Source of the DNA: Clostridium sp. DL-VIII
Lineage (GTDB): Bacteria; Bacillota; Clostridia; Clostridiales; Clostridiaceae
DNA length: 64,000 nt
Assembly: GCF_000230835.1 (NCBI RefSeq)
Contig: NZ_CM001240.1
Coordinates: forward strand, 6,094,279-6,158,278
Direction of reading: 5' to 3'
In this document: piece after piece, positions 18,143-26,691 of the stretch
Position numbering within the stretch: the first letter of the stretch is position 1
Layout: each line of letters begins with the position of its first letter
Notes under the pieces: generated by a model
Database searches by the model: none
Told to the model about the DNA's origin: nothing
The model's input: only the letters and a program-made list of their open reading frames with translations
Position numbers and translations under genes: made by a program

Positions 18143-19453
18143 TTAATGAATCCAAGCTCCATCAGAGCCTAACTTGTATCCATCAATTGTAGTGCTATAA
18201 GCCATTGAACCATTACTGTTTAAGTAATAGTATTTTCCACTTATATCTCTAACCCATCCAAGCTGCATTCTTCCTTCAGTATCAAGATAATACCAAGTTC
18301 CTCCTACTGACTGCCAGCCTGTCTTCTTAAGTCCATCATATCCCAAGTAATACCAGCTTCCATTGTAGCTTGCCCAGCCAGTAGCCATATTTCCGTCAGC
18401 TTTTAAGTAATAATTCTGTACCCACATATTTTTTACTGGGTTTCCTGTTGAATCATTATATTGCCATTGTCCATTTACTTGTATCCATTGATTTGGCTTA
18501 GCAGACGAGACAGTTCCTGCCGAACTTGGAGTTGATGTTGCTGTATTACCACTTGTACCTGTTGATGTTCCATTACCTGTATAGTGTAATTTAACTTTAT
18601 ATTCACCTATAACATCATCATCATCATCATATGTTACATCATCATCTGGTTCTTCATCATATATTCTAACAATAAAAGTCATATCTGATGATACATCAAA
18701 TTCTTTATCTATATCATATCCCTTAGCTGAACTTGAAGTTGATTTAAATACTTTAATATAATCATCATCTACATCCCCATCTACATCAAAACTTACTTTA
18801 TCTGATGAAGTCTTAGCATAATAAGTTTCACCTTCTTCTACATCATCGCTATCTACTTCATTATCAGAATTATAATCATCCTCATCATAAAGTTGTATAG
18901 AATCACCATCATCATTTAATAAATCCAAACTGTCAAATTTATCCTCATCATTATCGTCATCGTCATCGTCATCATATTCTACATCAACTTCGTATTCTTT
19001 ATAATCTAAATCATCATCATCATATTTTGCATCTTTTACATCATCTTTATCTTCATCTTCATCATATACTCTTATAATAAAATCTTGATCATCATCTAGT
19101 GCAAATTTATGTCCATTTGAATATCCTTTATTACTATCTGATGCATCATCTTTAAATATTTTAACATAATCATCTCCACCTTCAGCACCATCCACATCAA
19201 AAGTAACTTCGTCTTTAGCCTTAGTATAATATGTGTCACCATCATCTACATCATCACTATCTACTTTATCATCATAATCATCAGAATCATATAAACGTAT
19301 AGTTCCATCTTTATCTTTTACTTTTAAATTAATATCACCAGTTGATGCATATGCCTTTGTTGCTAATAAATTAGCGTATTTTCCTGGTGCCACAGCTGAA
19401 ACAGTTCCTATTGCTAATGCTATAGCAATAATCTTCTTTAAATTTTTACTCAT
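18143..19453 (-). CDS. extremely acidic secreted wall-binding protein with two tandem N-terminal domains
   Basis: 436 residues from ATG 19453, which has GGAGGAG six bases upstream; an in-frame ATG at 19468 lacks a site. The signal peptide ends near TKAYA-ST. Two tandem copies of one domain follow (about 42-165 and 175-290). Both share IRLYDSDDY/IQLYDEDDY, a TYYTKAKDEVTFDVDG strand pair, DDYVKIFK/DDYIKVFK and an FIIRVYDE/FIVRIYDE end. This is a diverged form of the unrecognised domain at the N-terminus of the 15028, 19844 and 21431 products. Long Asp runs make the protein very acidic and might bind calcium (inference). The C-terminus is five or six aromatic wall-binding repeats ending TIDGYKLGSDGAWIH. 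Confidence 0.87.
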   Translation of the reverse strand: MSKNLKKIIAIALAIGTVSAVAPGKYANLLATKAYASTGDINLKVKDKDGTIRLYDSDDYDDKVDSDDVDDGDTYYTKAKDEVTFDVDGAEGGDDYVKIFKDDASDSNKGYSNGHKFALDDDQDFIIRVYDEDEDKDDVKDAKYDDDDLDYKEYEVDVEYDDDDDDDNDEDKFDSLDLLNDDGDSIQLYDEDDYNSDNEVDSDDVEEGETYYAKTSSDKVSFDVDGDVDDDYIKVFKSTSSSAKGYDIDKEFDVSSDMTFIVRIYDEEPDDDVTYDDDDDVIGEYKVKLHYTGNGTSTGTSGNTATSTPSSAGTVSSAKPNQWIQVNGQWQYNDSTGNPVKNMWVQNYYLKADGNMATGWASYNGSWYYLGYDGLKKTGWQSVGGTWYYLDTEGRMQLGWVRDISGKYYYLNSNGSMAYSTTIDGYKLGSDGAWIH

Positions 19454-19639
19454 ATTTTTCTCCTCCATTTTTTGATCAATAAAATTTTACTTAATATTAT
19501 CATTAATTCCTAATACATTCATTCCACTACTAGCTCTTATATTTTTAACAAATAATGGATGAAATCTATTAAAATAATTGTAAGCTTTCCATATAACTAA
19601 ACTAGTTCTATATTTTTAGTAGAATAGCATACTTTGATC

Positions 19640-19843
19640 TTCTACCTTTATTAAGCTTTTGTGTGCACTTCACCATAAATCATATACATATTTATGAAAG
19701 ATGCATTTGAAATTAAGCTCTTCAAGATTATTAGTGCAAATTGGCACAACCTTGCACTTAGAATCTTACAGAGAAAATTTCATGAACCTGCTGGAATAAA
19801 TATTTATTTAATTTCGGCAAGTTACCACCACGTAACTTAAGTC
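19640..19843 (-). repeat. 3' flank element of the 19844 gene
   Basis: Downstream of the stop lies TTACGTGGTGGTAACTTGCC, then GAAGAGCTTAATTTCAAATGC and GTGCACACAAAAGCT. Each resembles a segment in the 16440-16593 flank (CTTACCGAAAT, AAAGCTCAATTTCAAATGCC, GCGCACACATAAAATCT), but their order and spacing differ. With AT-rich sequence upstream this fills the gap 19469-19843. Confidence 0.55.
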
Positions 19844-21106
19844 TTATTTGATTAATTTTCCTGTTGCATCTAAATAGTATGATTGACCATTTGAATCCTG
19901 AATTGAGCCGGTTTTCATTTCCCCATTACTATCTAAGTAGTACCAGTTACCTGAAGAATCTTCAAGCCATCCCATCTGCATAGTTCCACCTTTATTTAAA
20001 TAATACCAGTTACCATTTAAACTTATCCAGCCTGTTTCCATGGCTCCACTTTCATTGAAATGATACCAGCCGTTATTATAATCAAGCCATCCAGTTGCCA
20101 TGCTTCCATCTTCTTTTAAGTAATAACTCTTTCCACTATCTTTATCAAACCACCATTGATTTTTTAATGCTTCTCCTGTACCATCTATATATTTCCATAC
20201 TCCGTCAACTCTCTGCCATGTATTAAATTTATTTGCAGCAGTTTGAACTGAGAAATCTTGAATATTTGATGTTGAGCTTGTACTATTTGAAGCTGATGTT
20301 TTTCCTCTATATACATTTAAAGTATAAGTCTCATCGTCATCATCACTTTCAACGTAAATCTCTATTGCGTTATTTCCTTTATCTAAACTTATTGTCTTTT
20401 CATAGTTATCATCTTCTTCTACAGAACTGCCATTAATTTCAACTAAGTCATCATCATCTTCTGGAGTTGCTCTTACAAGTATTTTATCAACCTCTTCATC
20501 CACATTCACATTATAAGAATATTGATCCTCATCAAAAGCAATGCTTCCATCACTTAAATAAATACTTTCTAGATTTGCATAATCTTTATCTAATTCTTCA
20601 TCTAAATTAGCAGTTGTTTTATCAACATGAATTACGTAAGTCTTTTCGCAGTCAGTTACATCTCCATCATCATAAGCATCCTTATAAGCTTCTTCACTCT
20701 TATAAGTTCTTAGGTAGATATCCGTATATGCTGAATTAACTGAGATATAATCTCCAACATCTTCACCTTTTTCAGTTTTGTCACCTGAAGTAAATTGTTT
20801 AACTACATATCCACTTCCTTTTACATCAGCAGATATCTGGAATCCATCAGCCCCAGTAAGTTCTATATAGTAATCCTTTCTGCTTGACAATGCTACACTA
20901 TCGCCTGCATAAGTATCACTTAATTTAATTTCACTTCCAGTACTTCTTGTTATTTTAAGTGAACTTAATTCTCCATTACTGGCATTGCTATAAGTCGATG
21001 CATAAGCTGCCACGCCTCCAAGAATAAGATTACTTCCCTGAACAATTCCTGAAACTGCACCAATAACCAATGTCACAGCTATTATATGTTTAATCCTTTT
21101 ATGCAT
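19844..21106 (-). CDS. secreted wall-binding protein with novel N-terminal domain and one cadherin-like domain
   Basis: About 420 residues. Two adjacent ATG codons (21109, 21106) follow GGAGGG; the second has the better spacing. The signal peptide ends near AYAS (residue 38). The unrecognised domain (about 42-165) shows GELSSLKITRSTG, KDYYIELTGADGFQI, GYVVKQFTSGD and DIYLRTYKSEEAY with CEKTYVIHV. One cadherin-like module (about 180-270) has LESIYLSDGSIAF and YTLNVYRG. A linker leads to about six aromatic wall-binding repeats. Unlike most neighbours it lacks the GYxLGxxGAW tail and ends SYYLDATGKLIK. It is probably surface-attached; function unknown. Confidence 0.87.
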   Translation of the reverse strand: MHKRIKHIIAVTLVIGAVSGIVQGSNLILGGVAAYASTYSNASNGELSSLKITRSTGSEIKLSDTYAGDSVALSSRKDYYIELTGADGFQISADVKGSGYVVKQFTSGDKTEKGEDVGDYISVNSAYTDIYLRTYKSEEAYKDAYDDGDVTDCEKTYVIHVDKTTANLDEELDKDYANLESIYLSDGSIAFDEDQYSYNVNVDEEVDKILVRATPEDDDDLVEINGSSVEEDDNYEKTISLDKGNNAIEIYVESDDDDETYTLNVYRGKTSASNSTSSTSNIQDFSVQTAANKFNTWQRVDGVWKYIDGTGEALKNQWWFDKDSGKSYYLKEDGSMATGWLDYNNGWYHFNESGAMETGWISLNGNWYYLNKGGTMQMGWLEDSSGNWYYLDSNGEMKTGSIQDSNGQSYYLDATGKLIK

Positions 21107-21302
21107 CATTTCCCTCCGATTCTTTTATCAAATTTCATAACTTTGTTCTATTTAAGGAAATTTGATATCTTAAGCTTCATTAAGTATAGTATATTCTTAA
21201 TCTAAATAAAATATTTGATCAAAATTCTATACACTTCTAACTATACTATAAAATTCTAAAATTTTTATAATATAATTATTAACATTTTATAAATATTTAA
21301 GA

Positions 21303-21390
21303 ATCTCAAATATATATGTGTTGCAATTAACAATTTACAAAGTACAATTGACAATTGTTCATCGTCAATTGCGACATATATATGTGACTT
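21303..21390. repeat. 75-bp palindromic repeat with ATATATATGTGTTGCAATT ends
   Basis: Outer inverted ends ATATATATGTGTTGCAATT and AATTGCGACATATATATGTG enclose ACAATTG-type units only; the core hairpins are absent. It follows the 21431 gene end after a TTTATTTGGTGGTTTACAGA segment that matches the other 3' flanks. Confidence 0.75.
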
Positions 21391-21430
21391 CTGTAAACCA
21401 CCAAATAAATCTAGTTTCAAAATTAAATGT

Positions 21431-23128
21431 CTATATTATTAGAACCCCATTCTCAGTGAAGTTATATGTTTTTCCATCAATAACCTTAGTTCCAGTTGCC
21501 ATAGTCCCATCATCATTTAAATAATATTTTGAATTCGAATAAATAAGCCATCCTTTTTGCATTATTCCATTTGCATTTAAGAAGTACCAACTTCCATTAT
21601 CAAGGAACCAACCTGTCTTCATTGAACCATCTTGATTTAAATAGTACCAATTTTCAACCTTAGTAGTATTTGAAGTATCTTTATCTGTTCCATCACTTGA
21701 ATTATTGTTGTTTGCTGCAGTAGTCTCTTCTTTATACCAGCCTGTTTTCATAGAACCACTTGCTTTATCTAGCATATACCACTTTCCACCTGTATATTGC
21801 CATCCACTTAGCATAGTACCATTGCTGTTTAGTAAATACCATTTATCATCCTTTTGTAACCAGCCTGTTAATTTAGCACCATTTTCATCATAATACTCCC
21901 AGCTTCCATTTGTTTGAACCCATCCTGATTTTTTACCTGTACCTTGATCACCTGTGTTTGAATCTTGATTGTCCTTATCTGTATTTGTATCTTCATCTGC
22001 TTTTCCTCTAATTATATTTAAAGTATACACTCTCTTTTTATCATTTACTTCATCTTGAACTGTAACTTTTATAGTGTTTTCACCTTTATCTAAAGATACT
22101 TTCTTCTCATAATCATCATCACTGCTTACTTCATCGCCATCGATTGTAACCAAATATTCATCATCTTCTGGCTCAGCACCTATTGTTATTTTACTTACTG
22201 ATTCATCAACATCTACATCATATGAAGTCTCATCCTCTGAGAAATCAATATCTCCATCACTGAGAGTAAGATCATCTAAATATATATCATCTTCTGTATC
22301 TGACGAATTTCCTCTTGTTATATTTAAAGTATAAGTTCTTTGATTATCCTTATTATCAGTTACCTTTACTTTAATTTCATTATCACCTTTATCTAAAGAT
22401 ATGGTTTTCTTATAGTTATCATCTGAGTCTACTAATGAACCATTTATTCTTACTCTATCATCTTCATCTTCAGGTTTTGCTGTTATTTTTATTTCACTAA
22501 CTGAAGAATCTACCTTTATATCATAACTTGTCCTTTGTTTTAAAAATGATATATCACCTTTACTTAAATCAATATCTTCTAAATAAATAGGATCTTGAGT
22601 ATCATCTTCATAAGAACTATCCGTAGTCTTCTTAACATTTATTGTGTATTCTTCATCACAATCTGTCACATCTTTTTTTTGGTCTTTTGCTTTTCTAAAT
22701 GCTGATAATGATTCATAAGTTCTTACATATATTGTAGTATTACCTTTTCCAAGTAAAATTTCATCTCCTGGCTCATAGGCTACTGCATCAGAACTATCTG
22801 ATGTAAAAATTCTAACTATGTAATCATCGCCTTTTACATTTGCATCTATTTTAATACCATCACTATCATCTGTAAGCCTTGTATAATATTCTTTATCATC
22901 ATTTAATTTTACTTCATCTCCATAATATGAATCTCTTAAATCAAGAGTATCACCATCAATAGCTTTAATCTTCAAGGATTTCAATTCTCCGTTGCTTGGA
23001 GAATATGAAGCTGCATAAGCTGGTTTTCCTGCAATGTCGAATACTTTTATTGGTGATATACTCAAAACTGTTGAAAAAGTGCTTGTGATAAGTGTAATTG
23101 TAATTATTCGTTTTATAATTTTGCTCAT
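21431..23128 (-). CDS. largest array member: novel domain, two cadherin-like domains, wall-binding repeats
   Basis: 565 residues from ATG 23128, with GGAGGG seven bases upstream; an in-frame ATG at 23170 lacks a site. A signal peptide ends near KPAYA-AS. The unrecognised N-terminal domain (about 40-165) has GELKSLKIKAIDGDTLDL, KEYYTRLTDDSDGIKI, DYIVRIFTSD and TIYVRTYESLSAF with CDEEYTINV. Cadherin-like modules follow at about 185-275 (YLEDIDLSKGDISF) and 283-375 (YLDDLTLSDGDIDF), both with DDDYEKKVSLDKG-type turns. Seven or so aromatic wall-binding repeats end the protein, with a Thr/Asn/Ser-rich insertion (KEETTAANNNNSSDGTDKD) splitting them. It diverges from the small gene at 23314. Confidence 0.88.
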   Translation of the reverse strand: MSKIIKRIITITLITSTFSTVLSISPIKVFDIAGKPAYAASYSPSNGELKSLKIKAIDGDTLDLRDSYYGDEVKLNDDKEYYTRLTDDSDGIKIDANVKGDDYIVRIFTSDSSDAVAYEPGDEILLGKGNTTIYVRTYESLSAFRKAKDQKKDVTDCDEEYTINVKKTTDSSYEDDTQDPIYLEDIDLSKGDISFLKQRTSYDIKVDSSVSEIKITAKPEDEDDRVRINGSLVDSDDNYKKTISLDKGDNEIKVKVTDNKDNQRTYTLNITRGNSSDTEDDIYLDDLTLSDGDIDFSEDETSYDVDVDESVSKITIGAEPEDDEYLVTIDGDEVSSDDDYEKKVSLDKGENTIKVTVQDEVNDKKRVYTLNIIRGKADEDTNTDKDNQDSNTGDQGTGKKSGWVQTNGSWEYYDENGAKLTGWLQKDDKWYLLNSNGTMLSGWQYTGGKWYMLDKASGSMKTGWYKEETTAANNNNSSDGTDKDTSNTTKVENWYYLNQDGSMKTGWFLDNGSWYFLNANGIMQKGWLIYSNSKYYLNDDGTMATGTKVIDGKTYNFTENGVLII

Positions 23129-23313
23129 AATACTTCCCTCCATGCCATTATAATTTAATTTTACCATCATTTTAACACAAAATCCAAGTATTTCACGGAT
23201 TAACGTCTCTGTTTTTTCAAATAATAGAGTATAGACAAATTTTATGTCGTCTTAATTTAAGCAGTTTATGACTTTAATTTTTTCAAATAATTACTAGTTA
23301 GGAGTGATTAATT

Positions 23314-23535
23314 ATGGATAATAAAAAAGCATCCCGTACTCCAATTTCAGGAGATTATTCTATGGAAGATTTAACTGATGCATCAGCATCAGATCCAAGT
23401 GATTCTTATATGAAGAAAATTAAAAATCTTTATCTTCCTCATTCAAAGGATGATTATAAGCCAAGTGAGGAAAGCATAGAAGATGCAAATAATTTAAGCC
23501 ATCCTAAGCCACCAAGTCCAAATTCATTAAATTAA
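23314..23535 (+). CDS. small hydrophilic protein, family not recognised
   Basis: 73 residues, starting at ATG 23314 behind TTAGGAGTGAT. No signal peptide or membrane segment. The middle KNLYLPHSKDDYKPSEESIEDA resembles NPYLPKMRTNYHPDKNDVESA in the next gene, so the two are paralogues sharing NxYLPxxxxxYxPxxxxxExA and a Pro-rich end. Base use is like that of neighbouring genes and a good ribosome site is present, so I think it is real. It diverges from the large surface protein gene by 186 bp; any link to it is only positional. Confidence 0.65.
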   Translation: MDNKKASRTPISGDYSMEDLTDASASDPSDSYMKKIKNLYLPHSKDDYKPSEESIEDANNLSHPKPPSPNSLN

Positions 23536-23590
23536 CTCAGGATTTCAATAATTGTTAATTTTAAAATATTAATTGTAAATTGCAATATGA
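23535..23590. repeat. partial palindromic repeat between the two small genes
   Basis: CAGGATTTCAATAATTGTTAA and an ATTAATTGTAAATTGCAATA end match the right half of the copy at 16305-16440. The left half is missing. Confidence 0.6.
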
Positions 23591-23630
23591 TGTATAAAAA
23601 TATGACATTTAATAAACTAGGAGTGATTTT

Positions 23631-23885
23631 ATGAGTAAAAAAAAGATTTCATCTATTTCCAATGTAAAAGATGATGATAAAGCAGCTTTTAATAATCCAT
23701 ATCTGCCAAAAATGAGAACTAATTATCATCCTGATAAAAACGATGTTGAAAGTGCTACTGGTGTTGATTTTCCTATTAATATGCCAAATCCTGCAACAGA
23801 TCCTATTGTAGCAAATAATATATCTAACGCAGAATTTGATTACACACAGGATATGCTTTTACCTGACGATGATGATATAGATTAA
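23631..23885 (+). CDS. small hydrophilic protein, paralogue of the 23314 product
   Basis: 84 residues behind CTAGGAGTGATTTT, nearly the same leader as the 23314 gene, suggesting duplication of the whole unit. The core YLPKMRTNYHPDKNDVESATG aligns with the neighbour; the N-terminus is basic and the C-terminus acidic (LLPDDDDID). No known domain or targeting signal is seen. A likely terminator follows at 24050-24088. Function unknown. Confidence 0.65.
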   Translation: MSKKKISSISNVKDDDKAAFNNPYLPKMRTNYHPDKNDVESATGVDFPINMPNPATDPIVANNISNAEFDYTQDMLLPDDDDID

Positions 23886-23934
23886 TAAACTTCATAAGTT
23901 ACAGTTTATCAAAATAGTTAAAAATTATAAGTTA

Positions 23935-23990
23935 GGGCATTGTCAATTGTCAATTAAAATTCCTTATGGAATTTTAAAATAATTCAAGAA
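23935..23990. repeat. half copy of the variable-end repeat
   Basis: Ends ATTGTCAATTGTCAATT followed by AAAATTCCTTATGGAATTTTAAAAT, the first core hairpin, only. Confidence 0.65.
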
Positions 23991-24049
23991 AATAAATGAA
24001 TAACTATGGCGATGTTGGTAATAATACTATATGTACCCCATAATACTCA

Positions 24050-24088
24050 GGCACTAAAGTTTATCATTTTAATTTAGTGCTTATTTCC
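24050..24088 (+). terminator. probable terminator after the small genes
   Basis: GGCACTAAA pairs with TTTAGTGCT around an AT-rich loop, followed by TATTTCC; the T-run is weak. Confidence 0.55.
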
Positions 24089-24095
24089 AAAGAAA

Positions 24096-24140
24096 AGGTA
24101 TCTCAATATGATTAAAATCATTTTGAGATACCTTCTTTTA
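24096..24140 (-). terminator. strong terminator of the metallo-beta-lactamase surface protein gene
   Basis: AAGGTATCTCAAtATGAT pairs with ATCATTTTGAGATACCTT; it overlaps the last codons of the gene, and on the minus strand the stem is followed by TTTTCTTTGG. Confidence 0.8.
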
Positions 24141-25922
24141 TTTTTGCTGTAGTGTCCAATTATCTTTAGTGGTATATATTGAAATGCCTTCATCACTGCC
24201 GCTTGTTTCATATGTGTTAATTCCATTTGAGACTAAATTTTTATGAGCCTCATTGTCATTGGCACTTTCTTTAGATCTACTTATTATTCCTATGTTTGGT
24301 TTTAAGTATCTAAGAAAATCTACTGTTGATGATGTATCATTTCCATGATGAGGTACTTTAAGTACATCAACTTTTCTACCACCCAATAAATCATTTGTCC
24401 AAAAATCTTTTTCTGAATTCCATTCCATATCTGCAGTAAACAGTTCTTGTAAATCACCATAACTTAAATATACGATGGCTGAATTTTCGTTGATCCCCCA
24501 GTAATATTGTGCTAGTTTATCAGAGCCAATTCCTCCAAAGTCCTTACCTGATTGTACGAATTGTAAAATTTTCTCTTTGTCTACAAATTCACCATGCTTT
24601 GGAGTTATGAATTCCATGTCTTTAAGCTTCATAGCTGCTACTGCACGATTATAAACTTCAAAATCATATTTCATCATTTCTATATCACTTCTATTTTCCG
24701 CTGTTTCTTCTATACCAGAATACCAATTTTTCATTTTTGCAATATCAGGCATATATACTTTACCTACATTGAAATTACTTAATACAGCAGCTAGTCCACC
24801 AATATGGTCTGAATGTGCATGAGTAACTATTACATAATCAATTACTCCCTTACCATCCTTTTGTTTTAGGTCTTGTCCTCTTAGAAAACTAACTAACTTA
24901 TCTGAAGATTCTGGAGTTCCAGTATCAATCAATACAGTTTCGCCATTTGGAAGCTTAATAAACGCACAATCCGCATCTCCAACATTTAAATGTTCAACAA
25001 ATAAATAATCTTTCATCTTTGCAGTTCCTATATACCTGCCATTAGAATCAAAATTTTCTGCTTGACCATCTATGATTGCATAACCAGTTGCAAGAGTACC
25101 ATCAGCTTTAACATAATATTTATTTGATTTTGTAGTTACCCACTGATTAGTTGCCATTTCTCCGTCATCTTTTGAATAATACGATATTCCATTATCAGTG
25201 AAAAATCCTTTTTTTAGGCTTCCATCTTGTGCAAAGAAATACCATTTCCCATCTATGTATTGCTTTCCTGATAACATTATTCCATCACCATTTAAATAGT
25301 ACTTATAACCCTTATCATTAAGCCATCCTGTTTGCATTATCCCGTTTTTATCCAAATAAAACCACCCATAGTTACCATATTGCCATCCAGTTTGTTTTAT
25401 TCCAACTTCGTTAAAATAATACCATGAACCATCAATTTTTTTCCAACCTATAGTCGCGGAATAATCACTTCCTAAATAAAATTCATTGCTATTATCTGCA
25501 TTTGGATTTACGTCTTTTTCTTTAAACCATCCCGTTTTCTTTAATATTCCATCCTTAGTAACATAATACCATTTCCAATGTAAATTCTGCCATGCTGGTA
25601 AAATTTCTATTGTTGATGTTTCTGAATTTTGGTTTTGATTGTCATTTTCATCTATAGAGCTTGTACTTTTTCCTTGATTATTTTTTTCAGAAGTATTTGC
25701 TGTATCCTTACTTTGAGTTGTTTCCGTATTTTTAACAGCATCCTTACCTTCTGAATCTGAACTTTTCACATTTTCACTGCTGCTTCCTTGTTTATTACCG
25801 CTGTCTACCGTACTAGTCTGATTTACATTATCATCCGCCATTGCCATAGTTCCAACAAACGACATACATAATAAAAAGACCATTGGAATTATGACTAATG
25901 CTTTCTTTATATTCTTTTGCAT
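24138..25922 (-). CDS. secreted wall-binding protein with ComEC/Rec2-like metallo-beta-lactamase domain
   Basis: 594 residues. A signal peptide ends near AMA-DD (residue 29), then a Ser/Asn/Asp-rich linker (about 30-105). About eight aromatic wall-binding repeats (105-300) precede a C-terminal metallo-beta-lactamase domain (about 305-594). This reversed order contrasts with its neighbours. The catalytic domain has LNVGDADCAFIKLPNG, DTGTPES, the zinc motif THAHSDHIGG (near 365), ADMEW and VPHHGNDTS near 545. This set is typical of the ComEC C-terminal-like hydrolase clade, some of which are nucleases or phosphodiesterases; others are phosphorylcholine esterases. Because it is bound to the wall, a role in extracellular DNA or wall phosphodiester cleavage is plausible but unproven. 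Confidence 0.9.
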   Translation of the reverse strand: MQKNIKKALVIIPMVFLLCMSFVGTMAMADDNVNQTSTVDSGNKQGSSSENVKSSDSEGKDAVKNTETTQSKDTANTSEKNNQGKSTSSIDENDNQNQNSETSTIEILPAWQNLHWKWYYVTKDGILKKTGWFKEKDVNPNADNSNEFYLGSDYSATIGWKKIDGSWYYFNEVGIKQTGWQYGNYGWFYLDKNGIMQTGWLNDKGYKYYLNGDGIMLSGKQYIDGKWYFFAQDGSLKKGFFTDNGISYYSKDDGEMATNQWVTTKSNKYYVKADGTLATGYAIIDGQAENFDSNGRYIGTAKMKDYLFVEHLNVGDADCAFIKLPNGETVLIDTGTPESSDKLVSFLRGQDLKQKDGKGVIDYVIVTHAHSDHIGGLAAVLSNFNVGKVYMPDIAKMKNWYSGIEETAENRSDIEMMKYDFEVYNRAVAAMKLKDMEFITPKHGEFVDKEKILQFVQSGKDFGGIGSDKLAQYYWGINENSAIVYLSYGDLQELFTADMEWNSEKDFWTNDLLGGRKVDVLKVPHHGNDTSSTVDFLRYLKPNIGIISRSKESANDNEAHKNLVSNGINTYETSGSDEGISIYTTKDNWTLQQK

Positions 25923-25935
25923 ATTACTGCTGCCT

Positions 25936-26020
25936 CCTTAAGAGCACATGAAAATAAATAATAGTCCAAATATACATGCTGGTCTATTATTTTTTGATTG
26001 TGCCTACTGCCCATAAGGGA
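25936..26020 (-). promoter_or_regulatory. structured 5' leader, similar to the leader at 57901-57990
   Basis: The predicted transcript leader has AATAATAGACCAG pairing with TTGGACTATTATT, followed by TTTATTTTCATGTGCT and the ribosome site. A second leader upstream of the amino acid permease has the same order: GGCATAAT, AAAAAATAACAGGCCAG, TTGGCCTATTGTTTATTTT, ATGTGCT. It may be an attenuator; ligand unknown and no riboswitch class recognised. Confidence 0.5.
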
Positions 26021-26021
26021 T

Positions 26022-26050
26022 ATTATAACTCTAAATTCAAATTTTTTCAA
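26022..26050 (-). promoter_or_regulatory. sigma-A type promoter for the 24138-25922 gene
   Basis: On the minus strand: TTGAAA (26050-26045), exactly 17 bp, TATAAT (26027-26022). It predicts a leader of about 90 nt. The rest of the gap to 26336 is AT-rich with nothing I can name. Confidence 0.75.
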
Positions 26051-26335
26051 ACTTACATTGAACATACATAACAAACACTTAAGCTAAGAATCAATCGTAT
26101 ATCACATGGACAATATCTATTCTTAACTCATGTAAATATTGTGTAAATTTTTATCTTTTTACAGATGATATAGTTTCAATACAACGTGTTTTACATTTCT
26201 CATGGGATCACCTCTCACTATTTAATGAATATTCCAAAGTCAGTGATTGCTTAGCACTTATGATAAATAATATTATATCTAATATCTAGATTAATCTTCA
26301 AAATATCTTATGGAGAAATTTGAAGTATATAAAAC

Positions 26336-26368
26336 AATAAAGGGCTGCTTACGCAACCCCTTTAATAC
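26336..26368 (-). terminator. terminator downstream of the small secreted peptide gene
   Basis: On the minus strand AAAGGG and CCCTTT enclose GTTGC-GTAA-GCAG, followed by ATTGTTTTAT. Confidence 0.7.
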
Positions 26369-26442
26369 AACTTTATTATAACGGAACAACTCTTGTGAGT
26401 TTTTGATAAAGTTTGATCACAACTATCTAACTTTTATTGTTA

Positions 26443-26604
26443 TTAATGTGGATCTACTGAATCTACATGGAATACATTATTTTTATTTACACTAGATACT
26501 ATGTTATTTTTAGTGTTCTTAATATGGTTAGCATTAGTTGACGCAAATGCAACATTTGTTAATAACATTGATGTTGCCATTACTGCCAATATAATTTTTT
26601 TCAT
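26443..26604 (-). CDS. 53-residue secreted peptide, candidate quorum-sensing signal precursor
   Basis: A short gene from ATG 26604 with AGGGAGG nine bases upstream and stop at 26443. The product starts with a Sec signal peptide (MKKIILAVMATSMLLTNVA, cleavage near AFA-ST), leaving about 31 hydrophilic residues that end NNVFHVDSVDPH. It lies 87 bp downstream of an HTH-TPR regulator on the same strand, with its own TGTTTT/TTGTTT...TATAAT promoter and a terminator. Small exported propeptides just downstream of a TPR regulator are the standard layout of RRNPP systems (PlcR-PapR, NprR-NprX, and the qss loci of solventogenic clostridia). The mature signal would be expected near the C-terminus. Gene call is strong; signalling role is inferred. 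Confidence 0.72.
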   Translation of the reverse strand: MKKIILAVMATSMLLTNVAFASTNANHIKNTKNNIVSSVNKNNVFHVDSVDPH

Positions 26605-26654
26605 AAATTTTCCTCCCTAAAAGCTTAGTTAAATCTACAAATCCTTCATTTAAC

Positions 26655-26684
26655 ATTATAACATAATATTAGAAATGAAAACAA
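26655..26684 (-). promoter_or_regulatory. promoter and dyad for the secreted peptide gene
   Basis: Minus-strand TTGTTT (26684-26679), 18-bp spacer, TATAAT (26660-26655). ATTAT-GTT-ATAAT (26655-26667) is a perfect dyad over the -10 and could be an operator. Separate transcription of the peptide from its regulator is suggested. Confidence 0.55.
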
Positions 26685-26691
26685 AAAAATT

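Noticed and set aside
25936..26020. Known riboswitch or T-box in the leader
   Set aside because: No T-box sequence or other riboswitch consensus I recognise is present; only a hairpin shared with one other leader.
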